64,000 nt of DNA from Nocardioides bizhenqiangii (GCF_034661235.1 NZ_CP141059.1:3285501-3349500), one strand, 5' to 3'; shown: positions 16,701 through 26,212, numbered from the stretch's first letter. Notes: generated from the letters alone by a model not told the origin. Made by a program: numbers and translations.

Positions 16701-18739
16701 TCGTCGTCGATGCCTTCGAAGGTCAGCTTCCAGCGCTCCGGGGAGGTCAGCTCGGGCAGGGCCGAGCGCCACCGCTCGGCCAGCTCGTCCCACTCGCGGT
16801 AGAGCTTTGCGTGCATCTTGAGCGAGCGCGCCATCTGGTCGCGGAACTGGGCAGGGTCACGGCGGTACCAGGAGGCCGCGACACCGTCGGCGGACGAGAC
16901 GATCGCCGAGTCGAAGTGCGCGAGCCGGTACCATCGCTGGTCGACGTGCGGCACGATCCCCTCGGGGTGCTCGCCGGCCAGCTCCCGGGTCGGCATCGCC
17001 TGGCGGATCAAACCGGCCGCGGCCATCTTGGCCTTGCCGACTGTCGTCGACGGGACCGGGATGCCCTTGCCGCGCTTCTCCAGCTTCTTCCGACGTGGAG
17101 CCGGGAAGGCATCGAGCTCGGCCTCGGACTTGCCGTCGTCGTACTCGTCGCGCAGGGCGCGGACCTCGGACAGCCGGTGCAGGATGTCGTGGTGCATCCG
17201 GTCGGGGCCGTCGAGAACGTCCTGGAGCGCCAGCAGGATGGTCTCGCCGGTGCCGTACTGCATCGACATCAGCCGCTTGGTGTGGTTCTCGAGACTCTCG
17301 CGGACCAGCTTGCCGCCGTGGGGGTACGGCGAGTGCAGCAGGCCCGACACGAGCCGGTTGCGCTCGTGGAAGTAGGCCTGCCAGTCGAGCGTGTCGTCCT
17401 TCTCGGTCCACGGCACGTGCCACACGGCGACACCCGGGAGGGTGACCGTCGGATAGCCCGCGGCGCCTGCGCGGAGGCCGAACTCGGCGTCGTCCCACTT
17501 GATGAACATCGGCAGGGACAACCCGATCTCGCGGATCACCTGGGTGGGGATGAGGCACATCCACCAGCCGTTGTAGTCGACGTCGATGCGACGGTGCATC
17601 CAGGACGTGTTGCGCAGCGACTTCTTGGCGAAGTCGTGGCCGTGCACGCTGGGCGCGACCGGGCCCCAGAACCAGCGATACTTCGCGATCGCCTCACCGT
17701 AGGCGTGCATCACCGAGCGGTCGTAGAGGCTGAACATCTGGCCGCCGACGAGCGACGGCGTCTTCACCAGGTCGGCGAACGCGACCGCGCGGAGGATGCC
17801 CTCGAGCTCGCAGACGACGTCGTCGTCGAGGAGCAGCACGTAGTCCGAGGCGCCCATCGAGGTCGCCTCGTTCATCGACCGCGAGAAGCCGCCCGAGCCG
17901 CCGAGGTTGGGCTGCTCGATGATGCGCAGCTTGCCGCCGAGGTTCGCCGCCGCCGACTCGTAGCCCTCGTCGTCGACGACCTTCTGGCTGCCCTGGTCGA
18001 CCACCACGATCTCGTCGATGATGTCGAGCACCGCGGCGTTGGTCGCGAGGTTGACCAGCTGCGCGACGCAGAAGTCGGGACGGTTGAACGTCGTGATGCC
18101 GATGGTGATCCGACCGCTGCGCACGCGCTCGGTCTCGAAGCCCCAGTTGGCGTCCTCGAGGACCAGCTCGCCGTGGCCGCCCTCGAGGTCGAACCAGTAC
18201 CAGCCGCCGTCGATGAACGGCTTGAGCGGCAGGTCGAAGGTGACGGTCTGGGTCTCGTCGCTGTCGATCCGGCAGGAGTCGGCGCGGACGACGTGGCCCT
18301 TGGCCGTCGACCGGTAGACGATGACGGACCCGTGGCCGCGGAGGCGGGTGGTCAGCCGGACCGAGGAGAACTCGGTCCACCGTCGCCAGTAGCTGGCCGG
18401 GAAGGCGTTGAAGTAGGTGCCGAGGGTCACCCGCCGCTGCGGGTCGACCGCCACGCCGGCGCCGTCGGTAAGCCGGCCGAAACCGGACATGCCGGCGCTG
18501 CCCTCGGAGCTGGTGGAGTCGTCCTCGTCCTCCTGCTCCGGCTCGGGGCTCTCGTAGTCACCACCGGACTGGCGCGACATCGAGTCGTTGCCGGAGGAGA
18601 TGCTGGTGACTCCGCTGACGTAGAGCGACTGGACGTCGAGCTCCTGGTCAGCCGGCAGGACCAGCCGTTGCACTACCCGGAATCCATCGTCGACGGGCGA
18701 CGGTGACGCTGGGGTGGTGGCAGTGGCGGCTTCGCTCAC
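16697..18739 (-). CDS. glfT2: GlfT2-like galactofuranosyltransferase
   Basis: A 680-residue glycosyltransferase matching the GlfT2 architecture: an N-terminal beta-rich domain (1-200), a GT-A domain from IGITTFNR (213-220) through QPNLGGSGGFSR, the metal-binding LLLDDDVV (Asp 305-307), WDDAEFGLR (415-423, the proposed catalytic acid) and the conserved His of WHVPW (440-444), then a helical C-terminus. GlfT2 polymerises beta-Galf units of the galactan at the inner membrane face. An acidic Ser-rich insert at about residues 60-85 is unusual. The GTG at 18737-18739 is chosen for AAGGA upstream. The gene is coupled to the exporter. The exact linkage made is unknown. Confidence 0.88.
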   Translation of the reverse strand: MSEAATATTPASPSPVDDGFRVVQRLVLPADQELDVQSLYVSGVTSISSGNDSMSRQSGGDYESPEPEQEDEDDSTSSEGSAGMSGFGRLTDGAGVAVDPQRRVTLGTYFNAFPASYWRRWTEFSSVRLTTRLRGHGSVIVYRSTAKGHVVRADSCRIDSDETQTVTFDLPLKPFIDGGWYWFDLEGGHGELVLEDANWGFETERVRSGRITIGITTFNRPDFCVAQLVNLATNAAVLDIIDEIVVVDQGSQKVVDDEGYESAAANLGGKLRIIEQPNLGGSGGFSRSMNEATSMGASDYVLLLDDDVVCELEGILRAVAFADLVKTPSLVGGQMFSLYDRSVMHAYGEAIAKYRWFWGPVAPSVHGHDFAKKSLRNTSWMHRRIDVDYNGWWMCLIPTQVIREIGLSLPMFIKWDDAEFGLRAGAAGYPTVTLPGVAVWHVPWTEKDDTLDWQAYFHERNRLVSGLLHSPYPHGGKLVRESLENHTKRLMSMQYGTGETILLALQDVLDGPDRMHHDILHRLSEVRALRDEYDDGKSEAELDAFPAPRRKKLEKRGKGIPVPSTTVGKAKMAAAGLIRQAMPTRELAGEHPEGIVPHVDQRWYRLAHFDSAIVSSADGVAASWYRRDPAQFRDQMARSLKMHAKLYREWDELAERWRSALPELTSPERWKLTFEGIDDE

Positions 18740-18822
18740 GAGGGCGTGTTCCTTCGACGCAGGCACAGTTTGGACGTAGATCAAGGTATCAGCGGAGCGG
18801 TGGCCGACCGCGAATCGCCTGC

Positions 18823-18828
18823 TAGCCT
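18823..18828 (+). promoter_or_regulatory. Leaderless -10 box for sulfotransferase 1
   Basis: TAGCCT lies 6 nt before the GTG at 18835 in the divergent gap with the GlfT2-like gene. Confidence 0.5.
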
Positions 18829-18834
18829 GCGCCG

Positions 18835-20013
18835 GTGCCGAATGCGTCACATTCCGGCCCGCGAGCCCCCGGGATCGTCCTGCACATCGGGGCGATGAAG
18901 ACCGGGACGACGTTCCTCCAGCAGCTCCTGGCCGACCATCGCGAGGTCCTCGCCGAGCACGGCTACCACGTGCCGCGCGAACCAGCGCTGTCGCTGCGAG
19001 GCGTGCTCAACGGCACGCCGGCGGCCGATGCGAGCACCCGGCGCGACCGGGTCGCCCACCAGTTCCTCAGCGGGATACGGGAGCAGGACGGCCGCCGGTC
19101 GGTCGTCTCGTGGGAGTTCCTGAGCTTCCTCGACCAGCCGCGGGCGGCGCGCCTGGTCGCTGCGCTCGGCGCGGGCGGCGAGTCCGTCGACGTGGTCCTG
19201 ACGGTGCGAGATGCGGCCCGGACCATCCCCGCGCAGTGGCAGACGACCTGCCGCAACGGCAACACCGTCCCCTGGCGACGGTTCGTCCGTGACATCGGCG
19301 CCCTGCTCGAGGACGGCAGCACGACGAGATCGACACGGGTGTTCCGTCGGACCCAGGAGATCCCCCGCATGCTGCAGACCTGGATCGGTGTGGTCGGCCG
19401 TGAGCGGGTGCGGGTCGTCACCGTGCCCCGCGCGGGCGGCGATCCGATGCTGCTGTGGCAGCGGTTCGCCGAGGCGTCCGGCATCGACCCGCAGGTGCCC
19501 GTCAGCCCGGGCATGCCGCGCAACCCGTCGCTCGGCCACCCGTCGTGCGAGCTGCTGCGCCGTGTCAACGTCGCGTTCGACGGCACCCTGCCGGCAGGCG
19601 TCGACAAGGTCATCCGCGCGGTGGTCGCGCCGGACCTGGAGTCCCGCGCCGGTTCCGAGCCGGCCGTCCGCCTCGATGCCCGTGGCTGGGAGGTGGCCGC
19701 CGCGTGGAACCGCCTCGTGCGCGATGCCGTCACCGCTGCCGGCACCACCGTCATCGGCGACCTCGACGACCTCCCGGCCGATCCGCCCGTCGTCGCCGAG
19801 GACGCTGAGGAGACGCGGCGGCCGCGGCCGGCCGAGGTCCTCGCCGCGGCCGCGACCGCACGGACGGGACTCATCGACCTGGGTGCGACGCCGGCGGCCG
19901 AGCCGCCCGAGGACGTCGACACGGCCGTGCAGGAGCTGGCGGCGATGCTCCGCGAGCTCGCGGGAGTCGACCTCACGGCCGCCCGGCGGGCGCGGGGCCG
20001 CGGACGCCGGTAG
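18835..20013 (+). CDS. Sulfotransferase-like protein 1
   Basis: A 392-residue member of the P-loop sulfotransferase superfamily. The 5'-phosphosulfate-binding loop is HIGAMKTGTTFLQ with Lys22, and the likely 3'-phosphate segment is VVLTVRDAARTIPAQWQ. Such enzymes move sulfate from PAPS to a sugar or other acceptor; PAPS use is assumed from the family. The C-terminus ends in a basic tail (ARRARGRGRR). It opens a plus-strand group of related genes within a glycan locus, so an exopolysaccharide acceptor is plausible but not shown. The start is leaderless GTG. Confidence 0.8.
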   Translation: MPNASHSGPRAPGIVLHIGAMKTGTTFLQQLLADHREVLAEHGYHVPREPALSLRGVLNGTPAADASTRRDRVAHQFLSGIREQDGRRSVVSWEFLSFLDQPRAARLVAALGAGGESVDVVLTVRDAARTIPAQWQTTCRNGNTVPWRRFVRDIGALLEDGSTTRSTRVFRRTQEIPRMLQTWIGVVGRERVRVVTVPRAGGDPMLLWQRFAEASGIDPQVPVSPGMPRNPSLGHPSCELLRRVNVAFDGTLPAGVDKVIRAVVAPDLESRAGSEPAVRLDARGWEVAAAWNRLVRDAVTAAGTTVIGDLDDLPADPPVVAEDAEETRRPRPAEVLAAAATARTGLIDLGATPAAEPPEDVDTAVQELAAMLRELAGVDLTAARRARGRGRR

Positions 20014-20048
20014 GCCGGCCCCGGGACCCGATTGCTAGTGTCCGAGAC

Positions 20049-21470
20049 ATGGTCCTGCGACGGCCGGATCGGCGCAGTCGGCCAGCGCCCATCTACCTCC
20101 ACATCGGAGGTCCCAGCACCGGCACGACGTACCTCCAACGGCTGATGTACGCCAATCGCGACGGGCTGGGCCGGACCGGCTACCTGCTGCCTGCTCCCTG
20201 GCGGGACGTCGTGCTCGCCACCCACGACGCGCTGAGCTTCGGCCGACCCACCGGCCACAAGAACGACCTGACCCGCGCAGCCGGCGGTCGCTGGGACCGG
20301 CTGGCCGAGGAGCTGACCGCGCACGGCGGCAAGGGGACCGTCGTGTCCATGGAGTTCCTCTGCTGGGCCAGGCCTGCGGCCGCCGAGCGGATCATCAGCT
20401 CGCTCGGCGACGCCGAGGTGCACGTCGTGCTCACCGTCCGCGACACCGCGGCGGTGCTGCGGTCGCAGTGGCAGACCAACTGCCGCAACGGCGAGGAGGT
20501 GCCGCTGCGCCGGATGCTCTGGGGGCTGCGCCAGATCGTCAAGGAGGACGGGGAGCCGGCCAGCCGTCCGGAGCGGATGATCCACCGCGGGATGGGCATC
20601 CCCACGATGATCGACACCTGGGTGCCGCTGGTCGGCGCCGACCGCGTCCACGTGGTGACCGTGCCGCTCCGGAGCGACGACCCCGACCTGCTGTGGAAGC
20701 GGTTCGCCGGCGTGGTCGGCATCAAACCGTCCCGCTGTCGCGAGCGAGCGGTCCAGAGCAACGCGTCGCTCGGCCTCCCGTCGAGCGAGCTGATGCGTCT
20801 CCTCAACATCGAGCTCGGACCGGTCAGGAGGACGGACTACCTCCGCACCATGAAGGTGCTCCTCGCCCGCGACATCCTCAGCGAGCGCGCCGACCAGGAG
20901 CGCAAGGTCACGCTGAACCGGCCCGGCCGCAACCTGGCGGCACGATGGAACGACCGGATCCGTGGGGCGATCTCGACCAGCGGCGTCGACCTCGTCGGCA
21001 GCCTCGACGACCTGCCGGTCACCCGGGCCGGCAAGGACGTGCCCGCCGAGCTCGAGACGCCGACCGACGAGGAGCTGCTCTTCGCAGCGGCCTGGGCCCG
21101 CAAGGGGCTCGTGGAGGCGATCGGCGACCTCGAGGACAGGATCGCGAAGCTCCGCGAGGACCAGGCGTACGTCGGCAGCGCGCCGGCGGTCGGTCCCGGC
21201 GCCGAGGACTCCGACCAACAGGACGACGACGATGCCGCGGACGACGGGCCGGACGACGGCCCCGACGACGACCGGGCGGACGACGACCCCGACGACGTCG
21301 GGCTCGACCCCCGGGCCAGGCTCGACCGCCAGCTGCGCGACCGGACGCCCGAGGTCGGCCTCGCGCTGACCGAGATCGCCGGCCTGGTGCGGCAGGCGAT
21401 GCCGCTCGGGGCCGAGCTCGCGGAGCTCCGGGCGGCGGGGACGTCTCCGGCACCGTCCCGGGACCACTGA
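20049..21470 (+). CDS. Sulfotransferase-like protein 2, P-loop lysine replaced
   Basis: A 473-residue paralogue. The loop reads HIGGPSTGTTYLQ, so the conserved Lys is Ser23; DNA at 20100-20140 gives AGC at this codon. The 3'-phosphate segment VVLTVRDTAAVLRSQWQ is intact. Residues 380-420 form a long acidic stretch of Asp-rich repeats, followed by a helical end. The missing Lys normally contacts the bridging oxygen of PAPS, so catalysis may be weak or lost. The ATG at 20049 follows TAGTGT with a 7-nt spacer, 35 bp after sulfotransferase 1. Confidence 0.77.
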   Translation: MVLRRPDRRSRPAPIYLHIGGPSTGTTYLQRLMYANRDGLGRTGYLLPAPWRDVVLATHDALSFGRPTGHKNDLTRAAGGRWDRLAEELTAHGGKGTVVSMEFLCWARPAAAERIISSLGDAEVHVVLTVRDTAAVLRSQWQTNCRNGEEVPLRRMLWGLRQIVKEDGEPASRPERMIHRGMGIPTMIDTWVPLVGADRVHVVTVPLRSDDPDLLWKRFAGVVGIKPSRCRERAVQSNASLGLPSSELMRLLNIELGPVRRTDYLRTMKVLLARDILSERADQERKVTLNRPGRNLAARWNDRIRGAISTSGVDLVGSLDDLPVTRAGKDVPAELETPTDEELLFAAAWARKGLVEAIGDLEDRIAKLREDQAYVGSAPAVGPGAEDSDQQDDDDAADDGPDDGPDDDRADDDPDDVGLDPRARLDRQLRDRTPEVGLALTEIAGLVRQAMPLGAELAELRAAGTSPAPSRDH

Positions 21471-21620
21471 CGACGGCGCCGCGGCGGGTGCCGCGCGCGG
21501 CCGGAGCTGCTCGCGCTGTTAGGCTCCGACGCAATTCGCGCGGGCAGATCCGAGCGCTGCGCCGCCTACGGGCCCGCGCCTCGACAGCTCGGTCTACACG
21601 TCGTCAAGGGAGAGCGCAGG

Positions 21621-22502
21621 ATGACCCGATCGCCCGACGTCGCGGTGATCACCATGGCGCGCGACGAGGGCGACCTGCTGCCGCTGTGGGTCTCCCACTA
21701 CGCGCGCCACGTCGGCATCGACAACCTGGTGGTGCTCGACGACAACTCGGTGGACGGCTCGACCGAGGGGCTCGGCTGCACCGTGCACCGGGTGCCGGAG
21801 CTCAGGGGCGGGCCCTCCTTCGAGCCGGTGCGGATGCGGCTGATGAACGGCCTGGCCGCCGGGCTGCTCGCGGTCTACGACTACGTGGTCTTCGTCGACG
21901 TCGACGAGTTCCTGGTGACCGACCCGACCCGCTACCCGAGACTGCCGGACCTGATCGAGGACCGCGGCCGGCCGGAGGTGCTCGGGGTGATGGGGCTCAA
22001 CGTCGTCCACGTCCCGAGCGTCGAGCCCGAGCCGCTCGACCTGGGCCGGCCACTCCTGGAGCAGCGCGGCTTCGCCAAGTTCACGCCGCTGATGTGCAAG
22101 CCGTCGGTCAAGCGGATCAACGCCGGTTGGGCGGTGTCCTCGCACGGGATCAAGGCGCCCTACTCGATCGACCCGGAGCTGTTCATGATCCACCTGAAGT
22201 TCGCCGATCGGTCGCGGCTGGCCGAGGTCGCTGCGCTCCGCAACGCCGTGAGCGCGGCCGACGGCCGCGCGCAGGGTGCCAGCTGGGGCAAGAGCGCCGA
22301 CCACCTGGTCGAGATCTTCGACTCCGTGGTCGCGGACGTCGACCCGGCGGCCGCCCCGGAGTTCGACCCGGCGACCGCCGGTCTCGACGACATGGTGATC
22401 GTCGTCAACGACCGGCACCGCACGCCCCAGCAGGGCCAGGTCGAGGCGCTGCGGACGCAGCCGCTGGTGCGGATCCCGGAGCGGCTGAGAGGCGCCGTCT
22501 GA
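21621..22502 (+). CDS. Family 2-like glycosyltransferase (Glyco_tranf_2_4 type)
   Basis: A 293-residue soluble protein with VAVITMARDEGDLLPLWVSHY at the start, the GT-A nucleotide region VVLDDNSVDGS and the metal-binding motif FVDVDEFLV, the signature of the group that includes glycosyltransferases acting on N-glycan-like or capsular sugars. A His-rich region (SSHGIKAPY, FMIHLKF) follows. Donor and acceptor are unknown. GGGAG lies 10 nt before the ATG. It sits between the sulfotransferase group and the TagD-like gene within the glycan locus. Confidence 0.82.
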   Translation: MTRSPDVAVITMARDEGDLLPLWVSHYARHVGIDNLVVLDDNSVDGSTEGLGCTVHRVPELRGGPSFEPVRMRLMNGLAAGLLAVYDYVVFVDVDEFLVTDPTRYPRLPDLIEDRGRPEVLGVMGLNVVHVPSVEPEPLDLGRPLLEQRGFAKFTPLMCKPSVKRINAGWAVSSHGIKAPYSIDPELFMIHLKFADRSRLAEVAALRNAVSAADGRAQGASWGKSADHLVEIFDSVVADVDPAAAPEFDPATAGLDDMVIVVNDRHRTPQQGQVEALRTQPLVRIPERLRGAV

Positions 22503-22539
22503 TCGAGGCGGCGGATCGGCCGGCCTGGGTTGGACGAGC

Positions 22540-22935
22540 CTAGCGGGCGGAGATCCGCTCGATGACCGCGGTCGTGGAGATCGCGGGCGTGCGGGGAAGG
22601 TAGACGACCTCGCAGACGTCGTTGAACTCGTCGAACCGGCCCTTCCAGTCATCGCCCATCACGAGGACGTCCGCCTCGTTGGCGACCAGGTAGTCCCGCT
22701 TGTCCTCGAGCGACTCCTCGAGGAAGACCTCGTCGACCACGGCGAGCGCGCGCACGATGGCCATCCGCTCGTGCTCGGGAAAGACCGGAGCCCGCCCCTT
22801 CTTCCGTTCGTTCAGCGCGTCGGACGACACACCGACCACGAGCCGGTCCCCCATGGCCGCAGCGCGCTCGATCACGTTGAGGTGTCCGACGTGGAAAACG
22901 TCGAAGGTTCCGAAGGTGAGCACGGTCCTGGGCAC
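22540..22935 (-). CDS. TagD-like cytidylyltransferase
   Basis: A 131-residue nucleotidyltransferase of the glycerol-3-phosphate cytidylyltransferase type. TFGTFDVFHVGHLN carries the catalytic HxGH (residues 15-18), and RTPAISTT near the end corresponds to the RTxxISTT motif. CDP-glycerol is the usual product, which would give this locus a teichoic-like polyol phosphate, but related enzymes activate other alcohol phosphates. The GTG at 22933-22935 has AAGGA 9 nt upstream; another GTG lies 18 nt further out. It faces the glycosyltransferase gene tail to tail. Confidence 0.85.
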   Translation of the reverse strand: MPRTVLTFGTFDVFHVGHLNVIERAAAMGDRLVVGVSSDALNERKKGRAPVFPEHERMAIVRALAVVDEVFLEESLEDKRDYLVANEADVLVMGDDWKGRFDEFNDVCEVVYLPRTPAISTTAVIERISAR

Positions 22936-23098
22936 GGGACGTGATCCTTGCACCCGCCGGACTCGAAACTCAACTCACCTCGAGACGTGGGAGCGGCGGC
23001 GCGACCGCTCAACGTCACCCGGCGCCCCGTGGCTATAGTCTGGCGCTGGTTGCCACGTACCGGGTGCAGCCGCCGAGCCACGACGAGTTGAGGTAGCA

Positions 23099-23425
23099 GT
23101 GAGCAAGCGATCTGACGGCCCCGGCCCGACGGCCGTCGAGGACCGGTTGCGCGTCATCGAAGAGCGGCTGACTGCCCTCGAGGAAGCGCTCGACGCGAGC
23201 TCGTCGCCGCCCCGCGCGGGCCGCCTCGGCCGGCCCATCCGGCGCGGTGGTGGAGCGATCGAGCAGCGCCTCGCCGAGGTGGAGAGCGAGCTGCAGGAAG
23301 GCAGGCGTCTCAACATGCGCCTCGCAGAGCTGACCGACATCGTCCAGGAGCTCCTCGTCCCGGTCGCGCAGCAGGACCAGGAGCTGCTTGCTGATCGTCT
23401 GAAGCGCTACTCGGCATCCCTGTGA
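23099..23425 (+). CDS. Small coiled-coil protein
   Basis: A 108-residue hydrophilic protein with two predicted coiled-coil stretches (residues 13-34, VEDRLRVIEERLTALEEAL type heptads, and 53-100, IEQRLAEVESELQEGRRLN and following) joined by a basic Gly/Arg linker. It may belong to DUF6752, but I recall that name only weakly. No enzyme motif is visible. It lies just before sulfotransferase 3 and may scaffold enzymes of the locus. A possible promoter TATAGT lies at 23034-23039, so the leader is about 60 nt. Confidence 0.6.
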   Translation: MSKRSDGPGPTAVEDRLRVIEERLTALEEALDASSSPPRAGRLGRPIRRGGGAIEQRLAEVESELQEGRRLNMRLAELTDIVQELLVPVAQQDQELLADRLKRYSASL

Positions 23426-23490
23426 GGTCGATCCTGGGGCCGCACCGCATCGACGTCGACGTACTTGCGAGAGAGTGACATCTAGACGAC

Positions 23491-24600
23491 ATGGCGACTC
23501 AGGTCTACTTCCACGTCGGCGCACCCAAGACCGGCACCACGTTCCTGCAGGGGGTCATGCGCCACAACCGGGAGGCGCTGCGCGAGCAGGGTGTGCTCTA
23601 CCCGGGCACCACTGCGCGTGACCACCTCCACGCGTCCCAGGTCGTGCGCGAGGTCACGAAGCACCCGCTCCGTCCCGAACGGTCAGAGTCCTGGGACCGG
23701 CTCGTGGACGAGCTAGCCGCGTGGCCGGGGGTCGGCATCATCAGCCACGAGTTCTTCGGGATGGCCACCGAGGAGCAGGCGCGGGCGGCCCTCGAGCGCC
23801 TGGCGCCCGCCGAGGTCCACGTCGTGCTGACGGCTCGCGACTATGTCCGCCAGTTCGCGGCCGACTGGCAGGAATCGCTGAAGATGGGGCTCGACCTCAC
23901 CCTCGACGCCTTCCTCCGTCGCGCGGATCGCAACCGGCTTCCCCGCCCGTGGGGCTGGAACGCCCACGACGTCGTCGGGACCTTGGAACGCTGGAGCGCC
24001 ACCCTCCCTCCGGAGCGGGTGCACCTCGTGACGGTCCCCCAGCCCGGGGCACCACGCGACCTGCTCCTGCGACGCTTCTGCTCGGTCGTGCAGATCGATC
24101 CCGACGCCCTCGACCTCGGTGCCGCGTTCAGCAACCAGTCGCTCGGCGTGGTCCAGGCCGAGCTGTTGCGCAGGCTCAAGCCGCACCTGTCGACGCCGCT
24201 CGACGACGCACCGGAGCGGCACCGATGGCTTCGTGGCTACTTCGCGCACGAGGTCCTGCTGGCCCAGAGCGGCGACCGGTTCACGCTCCGGCCGGAGCAG
24301 GCCGCGGTGCTGGCCGAGCGCGCCAGGTCCGCGATCGAGAGCATCCGGTCGGCGGGCTACGACGTCGTCGGCGACCTCGAGGAGCTGGCGCCGGCGCCGC
24401 TGGACCCGGATCTGCGTCACCCCTCGGACGTCTCGGACGGCGAGGTGCTCGAGTCCGCGTTGGTCGCGATCGAGCGGATGCTGACCGACGTCCGCACGCT
24501 CACCCTGCAGCGCGACCGGCTGCGTGCCCGCGCGTCGAAGCGGGTGGCGCCGCGCGTACGCCGTCGGCTCGGCCGGGCGCTGTCGCGAAGGGGCCGCTGA
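23491..24600 (+). CDS. Sulfotransferase-like protein 3
   Basis: A 369-residue sulfotransferase-superfamily protein: PSB loop FHVGAPKTGTTFLQ with Lys13, SHEFFGMA, and the 3'-phosphate region VVLTARDYVRQFAADWQ. The typical Ser of the 3'-phosphate motif is not obvious; a Trp-Gln pair occupies this place in all five paralogues here. The C-terminus is strongly basic (ASKRVAPRVRRRLGRALSRRGR pattern). It precedes the LicD-methyltransferase gene by 5 bp, so the two are almost certainly one transcript. Confidence 0.82.
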   Translation: MATQVYFHVGAPKTGTTFLQGVMRHNREALREQGVLYPGTTARDHLHASQVVREVTKHPLRPERSESWDRLVDELAAWPGVGIISHEFFGMATEEQARAALERLAPAEVHVVLTARDYVRQFAADWQESLKMGLDLTLDAFLRRADRNRLPRPWGWNAHDVVGTLERWSATLPPERVHLVTVPQPGAPRDLLLRRFCSVVQIDPDALDLGAAFSNQSLGVVQAELLRRLKPHLSTPLDDAPERHRWLRGYFAHEVLLAQSGDRFTLRPEQAAVLAERARSAIESIRSAGYDVVGDLEELAPAPLDPDLRHPSDVSDGEVLESALVAIERMLTDVRTLTLQRDRLRARASKRVAPRVRRRLGRALSRRGR

Positions 24601-24605
24601 CGTCA

Positions 24606-26168
24606 ATGGCTTCGTCCCCGCCCGCCGAGCTGACGGCATCGGACCGCGGTATCACGCTCCGCGGAGACCTCGACGTCGACCGCACCTACGACGTCGTCAT
24701 CAACGGTCTGCACGTCTGGTCCCTCCAGCCGGAGCGCGACATGCAGCAACGCCAGGCGGCGTATGTCTGCGACTGGCCGAAGGCGCTGACGTCCCACCTC
24801 AACGGCACCGCCGACATCGAGCTGCGCGACCACGTCACCCAGGACCTCATCGGATCGACCTCGGCCAGGCTCGGCGACGGCGACGACCCGATCGCAGTGC
24901 GCAACAAGGACGGACGCCCGCTGATCCTCGACAAGTGGGGCCGGATGATCGTCCGGCTCGACAGTGAAGGATCCCAGCAGGTCGACGAGCTGATGAAGTA
25001 CGTGGTCGACCTGCTCGACGCGTTGCAGAACACCTGTGGAGTGCCTGCCTACGTCGCCTACGGCACGCTGCTCGGTGCGGTCCGCAACGGCCAGCTCATC
25101 GGTTACGACAACGACGTCGACCTCGCCTACGTCGCCTCGCACGAGACGCCGGTCGACATCGTTCGCGAGAGCTTCCGGATCCAACGGACGCTGACCGAGC
25201 ACGGCTGGCTGGTACGACGTGGATCGGGGTCCCGCCTCAACGTCCGGGTCCCGATGGAGGACGGGTCGGTCCGCCACATCGACATCTTCACCGCTTTCTG
25301 GATCGGCGACACCTTCCACACCGCGGTCGACATCGGCTGTCGGATGAGCCGCGAGGACGTGCTGCCGGTTTCGTACGTCGACCTGTGCGGACACCGGGTG
25401 GCGGCGCCGGCCAACCCCGCGGCCATCCTCGCTGCCGCCTACGGCGAGGGCTGGCGGGTGCCCGATCCCGCGTTCCAGTACGACAGCCCCACGTGGCTCA
25501 AGCGTCGGTTCAGCGGGTTCTTCGGCGGTTACATCACCCATCGGAAGCGGTGGGACGCGTTCAACGCGTCCCACGGCAAGCGCCTCGTCAAGAAGCCCTC
25601 GCCCTTCGCGCACTGGGTCCACAGCGAGTTCCCGTCGGACGCGACGATCGTCGACGCCGGTTGTGGCGGCGGGCGCGACTCGCGGCTGTTCGCCCGCAGC
25701 GGCCGCACCGTCCTCGGTGTCGACTACTCCCTGGGAGCCGTCATGCGCGCGAACCGGTGGGCGGCACGAAGGGCGACGAACGCGAGCTTCGAGCCGGTCA
25801 ATTTCTACGACACCCGCGCGGTGCTGGCCATGGGAGCCCGGCTGAGCCGCGAGGAGCGCCCGGTCGACGTGTACGCGCGCTTCCTGCTCCACGCCCTGGA
25901 GGACCGCGGCCGCGCCAATTTCTGGCGGATGGTCTCGATGTCGCTCCGATCAGGCGGGCGGCTGTTCCTGGAGTTCCGCACCGAACGCGACGCGCGCAAC
26001 AAGCACTTCTTCGGCAAGCACTTCCGTCGCTATCTCGATCCCGACCTCGTGCAGGCCGAGATCGAGGCGAACGGTGGACGCGTCGTGCACCGGGAGGCGG
26101 GCACCGGGCTCGCGCCCTTCCGCAGCGAGGACCCGCACGTCTGCCGCATCGTCGCCACTTGGGCCTGA
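24606..26168 (+). CDS. LicD-like phosphotransferase fused to a SAM methyltransferase
   Basis: A 520-residue two-domain protein. Residues 1-110 form a beta-rich start of unknown type. Residues 135-300 match the LicD nucleotidyltransferase-fold family: AYGTLLGAVRNGQLIGYDND (151-170) with the DxD metal ligands in NDVDL, and HIDIF (224-228). LicD proteins transfer phosphocholine or other phosphoalcohols to surface glycans. Residues 340-520 form a class I methyltransferase (IVDAGCGGGRDSRLF at 348-362, VLGVDYS). One polypeptide might add and methylate a phospho-substituent. The ATG lies 5 bp after sulfotransferase 3. Confidence 0.87.
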   Translation: MASSPPAELTASDRGITLRGDLDVDRTYDVVINGLHVWSLQPERDMQQRQAAYVCDWPKALTSHLNGTADIELRDHVTQDLIGSTSARLGDGDDPIAVRNKDGRPLILDKWGRMIVRLDSEGSQQVDELMKYVVDLLDALQNTCGVPAYVAYGTLLGAVRNGQLIGYDNDVDLAYVASHETPVDIVRESFRIQRTLTEHGWLVRRGSGSRLNVRVPMEDGSVRHIDIFTAFWIGDTFHTAVDIGCRMSREDVLPVSYVDLCGHRVAAPANPAAILAAAYGEGWRVPDPAFQYDSPTWLKRRFSGFFGGYITHRKRWDAFNASHGKRLVKKPSPFAHWVHSEFPSDATIVDAGCGGGRDSRLFARSGRTVLGVDYSLGAVMRANRWAARRATNASFEPVNFYDTRAVLAMGARLSREERPVDVYARFLLHALEDRGRANFWRMVSMSLRSGGRLFLEFRTERDARNKHFFGKHFRRYLDPDLVQAEIEANGGRVVHREAGTGLAPFRSEDPHVCRIVATWA

Positions 26169-26212
26169 GACCGGCTCCGGACTGCTAGGTCGTCGGCCCG
26201 GCCGGGACGACG

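Noticed and set aside
16811..18706. 631-residue frame opposite the GlfT2-like gene
   Set aside because: Shadow of a strongly supported gene, with no known motifs.
18963..21467. 834-residue frame on the minus strand
   Set aside because: It runs antisense across two sulfotransferase genes and the gap between them, so it cannot be a real single gene.
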